From an uncultured Riemerella sp. (GTDB taxonomy: Bacteria; Bacteroidota; Bacteroidia; Flavobacteriales; Weeksellaceae): a DNA stretch of 12,254 nt. Both the position numbers and the translations under genes were made by a program. This document shows, piece by piece, positions 7,474 to 12,254 of the stretch. The DNA lies in contig CALHQK010000077.1 of assembly GCA_938037185.1 (NCBI GenBank), forward strand, positions 1-12,254, in the 5' to 3' direction. Numbering within the stretch: position 1 is the first letter of the stretch; each line of letters begins with the position of its first letter. A model generated the notes under the pieces. The model did not search any database. It saw only the letters and a list, made by a program, of their open reading frames with translations, and was not told the DNA's origin.

Positions 7474-8394
7474 TTATTTCCCTTCTTCCGCTTCTTCCAT
7501 CAATTTTAAATAAGTCAAATATCTCGATTCCAAAATTTCCCCTTCCTCTAATTGGGCTATAACGGAGCATTTTGGTTCATTGATATGCAGACAGTTATGA
7601 AACTTGCAGTTCTTTCCTTCCTCAAATATCTCTGGGAAAAAATGCTGAATTTCCTCTTTTTCTATATCCACCATCGCAAACTCACGCACTCCTGGCGTGT
7701 CAATAACACTTCCGCCAAAACTCCAAAAATGCATCTGTGCAAAAGTAGTCGTATGCTTTCCTTTCAGATGCACCTCTGATATTTCGCCTGTTTTCAAATC
7801 AAGTGTCGGCTCCAGTGTATTCACCAAAGTAGATTTTCCGCTTCCTGAGTGACCAAAAAACACCGAAACTTTATCTTTCAAAAGGTTTTTCAAGGTTTCT
7901 ATATTTTCGCCTGAAACAGAAGAAATTTTCAAAGTTTCGTAGCCTATATTCTGATAAAGCTGCTGGAGGTCTTCCAAAAGTTCCAATTCTTCGGCGTTAA
8001 GCGTATCTATTTTATTAAATAAAATCAAAGGCTGGATATTATAAGCCTCACAGCACACCAAAAAACGATCCAAAAAGCCGAGCGAAGTTTCAGGGAATTT
8101 TAGCGTAAAAATAAAACACGCCGTGTCTATATTAGAAGCGATAATGTGGGCTTCCTTGGAAAGATTGACCGATTTTCGGATGAGATAATTTTTCCTTGGT
8201 TCTATCTTTGTAATCCACGCTACATCAGAGCTTTCCAATTCAAATTCCACCGTGTCTCCCACCGCCAGCGGATTGGTAAGCCTTGTCTTCTGGAGTTTAA
8301 ATTTTCCCCGTATTCTGGCTTCATAGATGGTATTCGTCCCTGTTTCTAATATCTGATACCAACTTCCCGTAGATTTTATCACTAATCCCTTCAA
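7474..8394 (-). CDS. rsgA: Ribosome small subunit-dependent GTPase RsgA
   Basis: RsgA is a circularly permuted GTPase that checks late 30S subunit maturation. The 306-residue product has an N-terminal OB fold (about 1-70), then G motifs in permuted order: NKID at 127-130 (G4), GHSGSGKS at 171-178 (G1) and DTPG at 222-225 (G3). A C-terminal zinc site follows with C253, C258, H260 and C266. The start is TTG at 8394. It yields MKGLVIKSTGSWY, the expected RsgA N-terminus, an in-frame stop lies just upstream (8410-8412), and no ATG occurs until far inside the GTPase domain. It follows the DAHP synthase stop by 10 nt, so the two are one transcript. Confidence 0.95.
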   Translation of the reverse strand: MKGLVIKSTGSWYQILETGTNTIYEARIRGKFKLQKTRLTNPLAVGDTVEFELESSDVAWITKIEPRKNYLIRKSVNLSKEAHIIASNIDTACFIFTLKFPETSLGFLDRFLVCCEAYNIQPLILFNKIDTLNAEELELLEDLQQLYQNIGYETLKISSVSGENIETLKNLLKDKVSVFFGHSGSGKSTLVNTLEPTLDLKTGEISEVHLKGKHTTTFAQMHFWSFGGSVIDTPGVREFAMVDIEKEEIQHFFPEIFEEGKNCKFHNCLHINEPKCSVIAQLEEGEILESRYLTYLKLMEEAEEGK

Positions 8395-8404
8395 CTTTCT
8401 ATAT

Positions 8405-9490
8405 TTACTTTATCATTATATTATTTTGGATTTCCACCGACTCTTCATGAACGGTCTTAAACACTTTTTCTATAAAATCTTTAGACAAACCTGTTTCCGA
8501 TGCCTTTGCCGCAGCATAATCGGTGATGATTTTCCAGCGGTCGGGCTGAAAAACGGCGATATTATGTTCTTTTTTCAGTGTTCCTATCTTTTTCACGAGG
8601 TTCATTCTCTCGGAGAGGAGTTCTATCAGCTGGAAATCAATCTCTGAAATCAATTTTCTATGCTTTTCCATCTCGTTTTCATAGCCGGAGATGTCCATTT
8701 TTCTTATTTTCAACTGAGAAAGCAGCTTTGCAAGGTCTTCCGGAGTTATCTGCTGGTCGGCATCGCTCCATGCTTCATCAGGATGGCAGTGGGTTTCCAG
8801 CATCACGCCCTGATAGCCAAGATTTACCGCCTCTTGGGCAATGTCATAGAGCCCTGCACGGTTTCCGCAGATGTGCGAAGGGTCTATCAGCATAGGAATA
8901 TTAGGAAATTTATTTTTAAAATCAAGGGAAATCTGCCAGTTGGGCTGGTTTCTATATTTTGTTTTTTGATACGAAGAAAATCCGCGGTGTATCACGCCCA
9001 GATTCATAATGCCCTGCCCTTGCAGCCTTTGGAGGGCGCCTATCCATAGAGCCAAATCTGGGTTGGTAGGGTTTTTTACTAAAACTATCTTATCACTTCC
9101 CTTCAATGCAGAAGCGATTTCCTGCACTGTGAAAGGATTTGCCGTAGAACGCGCACCAATCCAGAGGATATCCACTCCGCTTTCCAATGCTGCCTCTGCG
9201 TGATAAGCATTTGCAACCTCGGTAGCGGTCTGAAAGCCAAAGCTTTCTTTTACTTTCTTCAGCCATTTTAGTCCGATGATGCCCACACCTTCAAAAGCAT
9301 TTGGCTGGGTTCTCGGTTTCCATATTCCTGCACGGAAAACCGGAATGCTCGGGCAGGATTTCTTAATTCTTTCGGCGGTTTCCAGCATCTGGGACTCGCT
9401 TTCGGCGCTGCACGGGCCTGCAATCACAAAGGGCGAGGGATATTCCATCATCCACCGAGGCTGTATATTTTCTAAACTGATTTCCGGCAT
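8405..9490 (-). CDS. Bifunctional DAHP synthase / chorismate mutase
   Basis: The first part condenses phosphoenolpyruvate and erythrose 4-phosphate to DAHP, entry to the shikimate pathway. The second converts chorismate to prephenate. The 361-residue product has a type I-beta DAHP synthase barrel (about 15-260): AGPCSAES at 24-31, RAGIWKPRT at 53-61, IGARS at 111-115, VKNP at 138-141, HRG at 168-170, DPSH at 203-206 and ETHCHPD at 232-238. An AroQ-type chorismate mutase follows (about 265-355), with the helix EMEKHRKLISEIDFQLIELL and the basic stretch RMNLVKKIG. This fusion is known in Bacteroidota, where the mutase domain also serves feedback control by prephenate. It is the first gene of the minus-strand block, with rsgA 10 nt behind. 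Names in use vary (aroF, aroG, aroA), so I give none. Confidence 0.95.
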   Translation of the reverse strand: MPEISLENIQPRWMMEYPSPFVIAGPCSAESESQMLETAERIKKSCPSIPVFRAGIWKPRTQPNAFEGVGIIGLKWLKKVKESFGFQTATEVANAYHAEAALESGVDILWIGARSTANPFTVQEIASALKGSDKIVLVKNPTNPDLALWIGALQRLQGQGIMNLGVIHRGFSSYQKTKYRNQPNWQISLDFKNKFPNIPMLIDPSHICGNRAGLYDIAQEAVNLGYQGVMLETHCHPDEAWSDADQQITPEDLAKLLSQLKIRKMDISGYENEMEKHRKLISEIDFQLIELLSERMNLVKKIGTLKKEHNIAVFQPDRWKIITDYAAAKASETGLSKDFIEKVFKTVHEESVEIQNNIMIK

Positions 9491-9515
9491 CTGTCTTTTT
9501 TTAGTTTCAGTGGTG

Positions 9516-9523
9516 CAAAAATA
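9516..9523 (-). promoter_or_regulatory. Candidate -7 box of the DAHP synthase-rsgA-cysHDN block
   Basis: TATTTTTG on the minus strand is a full match to TAnnTTTG, placed 25 nt before the ATG at 9490. Transcription would begin near 9511, giving a leader of about 20 nt. The -33 TTTG is not evident. The box shares the 109-bp divergent gap with the promoter of the small barrel gene. Confidence 0.5.
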
Positions 9524-9544
9524 TAAATTTAATTTCTCTTAGTT

Positions 9545-9575
9545 TTTGGTTATCTCAAAAATATTCCTATTTTTG
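9545..9575 (+). promoter_or_regulatory. Promoter of the small outer-membrane protein gene
   Basis: TTTG at 9545-9548, 19 bp spacer, then TATTTTTG at 9568-9575: both Bacteroidota sigma-A elements match consensus at ideal spacing. Transcription would start near 9580, leaving about 20 nt before the ATG. One of the two best promoters in the window, which suggests strong expression. Confidence 0.78.
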
Positions 9576-9599
9576 TCTAAATTTTAAATATTTATTACA

Positions 9600-10121
9600 A
9601 TGAGAAAAACATTAGCAGTATTAGGATTGTTCTTAGCTACAGCTACGGCATCCGCACAGGCGTTAGGACAAAACAAATTTCAAATCAACGGAGGAGTAGG
9701 TCTCTCTGGATGGGGTGTACCTGTATATTTAGGGGCAGACTTTGGTGTCGCGAGAGATGTAACTATCGGTGCTGTAGTTTCTTATCGTTCTATAACAGAA
9801 AGTTATGGTTACTACAAATTTAGAGAAACCGGTATAGGTATTGATTTTAATGGTAACTACCATTTCAATAGATTACTAAAAATCCCTAACAACTTTGATT
9901 TCTATGCAGGTGCTACTTTGGCATATTATAACTGGAGCCACAAAGTGAAAGATGTAGACTATGAAGTTAATTATAGCGGAAGCCGTAGTTCTGGTATCGG
10001 TTTCGGATTGCAAGTTGGGGGTAGATATTTCTTCACTAAAAACCTTGGTGTAAATCTTGAATTAGGTGGGGGATCTTATGCTGTTGGAGGAAAGCTTGGT
10101 CTTACTTACAGATTTAATTAA
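9600..10121 (+). CDS. Small outer-membrane beta-barrel protein, function unknown
   Basis: Product of 173 residues with a clear signal peptide: MRK, a hydrophobic stretch at about 4-13, and predicted cleavage after A19 (ASA|QA). The mature part is about 154 residues of alternating Gly/aromatic-rich strands (FQINGGVGLSGWGVPVYLGADFG, VTIGAVVSYRS, TGIGIDFNGNYHF, NFDFYAGATLAYYNW, GFGLQVGGRYFF, LGVNLELGGGSYAVGG). The final strand KLGLTYRFN carries an aromatic near the C-terminus, as in outer-membrane barrels. The size fits a barrel of about eight strands of the OmpX/OmpA-like type. It stands alone, with its own consensus promoter and hairpin terminator. I do not recognise a specific function. Confidence 0.85.
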   Translation: MRKTLAVLGLFLATATASAQALGQNKFQINGGVGLSGWGVPVYLGADFGVARDVTIGAVVSYRSITESYGYYKFRETGIGIDFNGNYHFNRLLKIPNNFDFYAGATLAYYNWSHKVKDVDYEVNYSGSRSSGIGFGLQVGGRYFFTKNLGVNLELGGGSYAVGGKLGLTYRFN

Positions 10122-10144
10122 TTCTTTAAAACATTTTTTATTTG

Positions 10145-10180
10145 AAAATAATCTCCTTCACCAGAAGGGGGTTATTTTTT
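10145..10180 (+). terminator. Rho-independent terminator after the small barrel gene
   Basis: A 15-bp stem with two G-T pairs: left arm 10145-10159, loop ACCA at 10160-10163, right arm 10164-10178, with a GC-rich core (CTCCTTC/GAAGGGG) and a T-rich tract running on past 10190. It begins about 23 bp after the stop codon. It also separates the barrel gene from the repeat array. Confidence 0.85.
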
Positions 10181-10199
10181 TGTTGTTTTTTCTTTCCTG

Positions 10200-10522
10200 C
10201 CATCTCGCTCAGCTTTTCCGTTATATAGATTAAAGCAAAATCCATCTTGCAATTGTTAATTGTTACCTCGCAATTGTTAATTGTTACCTTGCAAATATGA
10301 TTTGTCACATTGTAATTGTTAATTGTTACCTTGCAAATATAATTTGTCATCTCGCAATTGTTAATTGTTATCTTGCAAATACAATTTGTCATCTCACAAT
10401 TGTTAATTGTTATCTTGCAAAACCATTTTGCAAGATAAATTTAAGGCAAAATAAGATGGATAAGAGGAAAAGTGAGATGGCTCTCCCCGAAAGGGAACTA
10501 AAAATAATGAAAAGCGAGATAG
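10200..10522. repeat. 21-bp periodic array of dyads with oriented linkers
   Basis: This fills most of the gene-free gap between the small barrel gene and dnaX. Nine 13-bp blocks start at 10250, 10271, 10292, 10313, 10334, 10355, 10376, 10397 and 10418, exactly 21 bp apart. Each is a dyad with 5-bp arms around 3 bases: CAATT-GTT-AATTG (five copies, one starting with T), CAAAT-ATR/ACA-ATTTG (three) and CAAAA-CCA-TTTTG (one). Between them lies an 8-bp linker of form YYAYCTYG (TTACCTTG, TCATCTCG, CCATCTTG). In-phase linkers also lie at 10200 and 10242, with a weak one at 10221. After the last dyad the linker appears inverted at 10431, 10452, 10473 and 10515, still on the 21-bp grid. It is not CRISPR: there are no unique spacers. 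Both strands stay open over parts of it, but the translations are only repeats. Confidence 0.9.
10410..10438. repeat. 29-bp palindrome where the array switches orientation
   Basis: Perfect inverted repeat with 13-bp arms (10410-10422 and 10426-10438) around CCA at 10423-10425. It is built from linker TTATCTTG, dyad CAAAACCATTTTG and inverted linker CAAGATAA. No T-tract follows on either strand, so it does not look like an ordinary terminator. Confidence 0.85.
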
Positions 10523-10539
10523 AAACAGGGGCGCGACAG

Positions 10540-11151
10540 CTATGAGAAGTCAAATTTCACCAAGTCATGCAGGTCTTTCAGCACGGGATTGATTTCCGCA
10601 AGTCTCTCGTAGCGCTTTTTATCTGTGAGGACTTCCCTTTTCAGAGACGGATCCAGCTTGTAGTGTATTTCCACCTTAAAGTTATTCACTTTATGCTGAA
10701 AATGATGCAGAAAATCTCCCTCCACCGCTGTAAATTCTTTCTTGGCACTTTCCGATGAATAGGCGATTTCTATCTCATTCTCCCCTACTTTTCTCGGCTT
10801 GAAAGAGTTTATCGCATTAAAGACAAAGCTGTTTTCCTTGGCAAGATTCAGAAGAAAATTATTCCATTCCGTTTGTAAATCGGTTTCCGTGAAATGATGC
10901 TCGGGCAGGTTTTCTTCTTCCGTTTGGGAAAAGAGGCTCGGCTCGGCTTCTTTGCTGCTATTTTCTATGTGTTTTTTAATAGAAAATTCGGATGTGATTT
11001 TTGTTCCTATCGGCTGGGCAGCTTTTTTTACCTCTGGTTTAGGTTTTTCCTCTGCTGAAGGAGTTTGCGGAGATGGTGTTTCTGCTTTTTTAGGAGCAGA
11101 TTCTCGTGGTTTTTCTCCATTACGAAGCAGCGGAGCGAGTATTAAGAACTT
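10540..11151 (-). CDS. dnaX: DnaX tau-specific C-terminal region, -1 frame
   Basis: This frame is open for 203 codons if the ribosome, or an mRNA with one extra A, enters it by a -1 shift on the A10 run. It reads KFLILAPLLRNGEK, then a Pro/Lys/Glu-rich linker (about 50 residues), then a folded-looking end with EWNNFLLNLAKENSFVF, NEIEIAYSSESAKKEF, and YERLAEINPVLKDLHDLVKFDF before a TAG. The end resembles the C-terminal domain of Bacteroidota tau proteins. In the E. coli enzyme this region binds the polymerase alpha subunit and DnaB helicase. Joined to the zero-frame part, the product is 561 residues. There is no start codon at its beginning; the first internal ATG (10725) comes too late. It is therefore not an independent gene but the rest of dnaX. 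Confidence 0.85.
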   Translation of the reverse strand, partial: KFLILAPLLRNGEKPRESAPKKAETPSPQTPSAEEKPKPEVKKAAQPIGTKITSEFSIKKHIENSSKEAEPSLFSQTEEENLPEHHFTETDLQTEWNNFLLNLAKENSFVFNAINSFKPRKVGENEIEIAYSSESAKKEFTAVEGDFLHHFQHKVNNFKVEIHYKLDPSLKREVLTDKKRYERLAEINPVLKDLHDLVKFDFS

Positions 11152-11159
11152 TTTTTTTT
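11142..11159 (-). promoter_or_regulatory. Slippery A10 run and gamma stop in dnaX
   Basis: The minus strand reads GAT AAA AAA AAA AGT TCT TAA, with ten A's at 11159 down to 11150. Lysine codons 356-358 allow tandem re-pairing one base back (A AAA AAA), after which the frame continues AAG TTC TTA into the tau tail. The zero frame meets TAA two codons later. A Shine-Dalgarno-like GGTGGA lies 7 nt before the run (11172 down to 11167). Downstream I find only a weak CTCC/GGAG pairing (11135-11132 with 11118-11115), so transcriptional slippage on the A-run is at least as likely as ribosomal shifting. Confidence 0.7.
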
Positions 11160-12224
11160 ATCTGCATCCACCGCGGTAAGGCTTGCAAGCTGCATGAGGG
11201 CAATCTCCACCGTAAGGCGTGGATTTTTGGAATTTTTATAGTTGATATCCGCATGATTGCAGATTTCTACCGCATTGACGAGCTGTTGCGCTGTCCATTT
11301 TTGACTCTGTTCAGCGTATTTTGCTTTGGTATTTTCGCCTATTTCTATTAAAGCCAAAGTGGAAGGGTTCTGCGCCAGCATCAAATCTCTGAAATGACTG
11401 CCGAGCCCAGCGATAAAGATATGCGGGTCAAAACCTTTTTTGACAATCTCATCGAATTTCGCTAAAATAGCAGGAATATCGTTTTCTTTCGCTAAATCAG
11501 CCACTTTCAGATATTGGTCATAATCCAATATATTGAGAATTTCAGCAGCATTTGCAAGGGTAATATTCTTCTGCGAAAAAGTAGTCAGCCTATCAAAAAT
11601 AGACAACGCATCACGCAAGGCACCATCCGCCTTTTGTGCGATGAGAAACAGGGCATCATCTTCGTAAGCTATCCCTTCTTTTTCGGCTATTTTCTTTAAA
11701 TGATTTTGGATATCCTCTATCGTAATTCTCTTGAAATCATAGATTTGACAACGAGAAAGAATCGTTGGGATAATCTTATGTTTTTCTGTAGTCGCTAAAA
11801 TGAAAATAGCGTGTGCTGGTGGTTCTTCCAGCGTTTTCAGAAAAGCATTGAAAGCCGCCTGAGAGAGCATATGCACCTCATCTATGATGTACACCTTATA
11901 CTGCCCTACCTGCGGTGCAAAACGCACTTGGTCTATCAAATGCCGAATATCATCCACCGAGTTATTAGACGCGGCATCTAATTCGTAAATATTAAACGCG
12001 AAACCTTCTTCATCAGTTGCTCCTGATTTTTCATTGATTTTTCTCGCTAAAATCCTTGCACAAGTGGTTTTTCCCACCCCACGAGGCCCACAGAAAAGCA
12101 GTGCCTGCGCAAGCTGATTATTCTCTATGGCATGTTCCAGTGTATCCGTAATATGAGACTGCCCCACAACGGAGTCAAACTCCTGCGGACGATATTTTCT
12201 CGCTGATACAATGAAATTTTCCAT
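11142..12224 (-). CDS. dnaX: DNA polymerase III clamp loader ATPase DnaX (gamma-length zero frame)
   Basis: DnaX is the ATP-driven motor of the clamp loader. The zero-frame product is 360 residues: MENFIVSARKYRPQEFDSVVGQ opening, Walker A GPRGVGKT at 46-53, the LDAASNNSVDDIR block at about 82-94, Walker B VYIIDE at 111-116, LKTLEEPP at about 129-136, the SRC arginine-finger motif at 157-159, then the lid and collar domains. The four zinc-binding cysteines of E. coli DnaX are absent. The frame ends K-K-K-S-S-stop directly after a run of ten A's. This matches the point where gamma ends and the tau tail begins in other bacteria. The ATG at 12224 starts the family N-terminus. The tau tail continues in the -1 frame. 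Whether the short form is real or the break is an error cannot be settled here. Confidence 0.93.
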   Translation of the reverse strand: MENFIVSARKYRPQEFDSVVGQSHITDTLEHAIENNQLAQALLFCGPRGVGKTTCARILARKINEKSGATDEEGFAFNIYELDAASNNSVDDIRHLIDQVRFAPQVGQYKVYIIDEVHMLSQAAFNAFLKTLEEPPAHAIFILATTEKHKIIPTILSRCQIYDFKRITIEDIQNHLKKIAEKEGIAYEDDALFLIAQKADGALRDALSIFDRLTTFSQKNITLANAAEILNILDYDQYLKVADLAKENDIPAILAKFDEIVKKGFDPHIFIAGLGSHFRDLMLAQNPSTLALIEIGENTKAKYAEQSQKWTAQQLVNAVEICNHADINYKNSKNPRLTVEIALMQLASLTAVDADKKKSS

Positions 12225-12228
12225 TTGA

Positions 12229-12236
12229 CAAAAGTA
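12229..12236 (-). promoter_or_regulatory. Candidate -7 box of dnaX, leaderless spacing
   Basis: TACTTTTG on the minus strand matches TAnnTTTG and ends four bases before the dnaX ATG, so transcription would start at or next to the start codon. The -33 element would lie beyond the end of the window and cannot be checked. Confidence 0.5.
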
Positions 12237-12254
12237 ATTATTTTTTTTGTTTGA

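Noticed and set aside
10138..10392. Minus-strand open frame of 84 codons with repeats of the type MTNYICKVTINNCE
   Set aside because: It is open only because the 21/42-bp repeat period is a multiple of three and the unit lacks stops in that frame. The plus strand is also open over part of the array. The frame runs into the terminator of the barrel gene and has no promoter.
10250..10430. CRISPR array
   Set aside because: The regular spacing comes from near-identical units with only 8-bp semi-conserved linkers. There are no unique spacers of about 30 bp, and no cas genes are nearby.
10199..10481. Small transposable element bounded by GCCATCTC/GAGATGGC inverted ends
   Set aside because: The ends are simply two of the oriented linkers of the array. 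No target-site duplication flanks them, and the periodicity continues to 10522 beyond the supposed right end.
10540..10725. Separate 61-residue gene starting at an internal ATG
   Set aside because: The frame is open far upstream of this ATG, back to the dnaX A-run, and the sequence is the end of the tau C-terminal domain.
11142..12224. dnaX as a decayed pseudogene
   Set aside because: There is one frame change only, exactly at a slippery homopolymer between gamma and tau regions. Both sides keep family sequence, and dnaX is essential. Recoding or a sequencing error fits better.

Overview
The window is an AT-rich chromosomal segment of a flavobacterium. The Weeksellaceae (Chryseobacterium/Riemerella-like) is my best guess, and the genus cannot be fixed from this alone. 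Pointers are Bacteroidota-type promoters (TTTG, 19-20 bp, TAnnTTTG), almost no Shine-Dalgarno sequences, a DAHP synthase-chorismate mutase fusion, a lipoprotein-type LptC beside an outer-membrane barrel, and clamp-loader subunits without zinc-finger cysteines. All genes look like core genome. I see no phage, transposase, CRISPR array, tRNA or rRNA.

Layout: (1) 1-1312 (+): rpsF-rpsR-rplI from a consensus promoter, ending in a hairpin that also closes the opposing holB. (2) 1311-2426 (-): holB, clamp-loader delta'. (3) 2553-4421 (+): an outer-membrane barrel gene and lptC, probably one cell-envelope transcription unit. (4) 4491-9490 (-): DAHP synthase/chorismate mutase, rsgA, cysH, cysD and cysN, closely spaced on one strand and sharing a 16-bp bidirectional terminator with lptC. 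The last three genes form a sulfate-assimilation block. (5) 9600-10121 (+): a small secreted barrel protein with its own consensus promoter and terminator. (6) 10200-10522: a gene-free stretch filled by an unusual repeat array. (7) 10540-12224 (-): dnaX, whose reading frame breaks at a run of ten A's.

Two things stand out. First, dnaX: the zero frame gives a 360-residue gamma-like protein that stops two codons after the A10 run. A single -1 shift on the run opens 203 further codons that read as the tau C-terminal region (561 residues in total). This is either programmed recoding/transcriptional slippage or a homopolymer error. Second, the array between the small barrel gene and dnaX: nine 13-bp dyads spaced exactly 21 bp apart (two helical turns). 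Their arm sequences differ but mostly stay self-complementary. They are separated by an oriented 8-bp linker that flips orientation at a 29-bp palindrome. Smaller points are a CysH with no Fe-S cysteines, clamp-loader genes with a -7 box at the spacing expected for leaderless mRNA, and a TTG start for rsgA.
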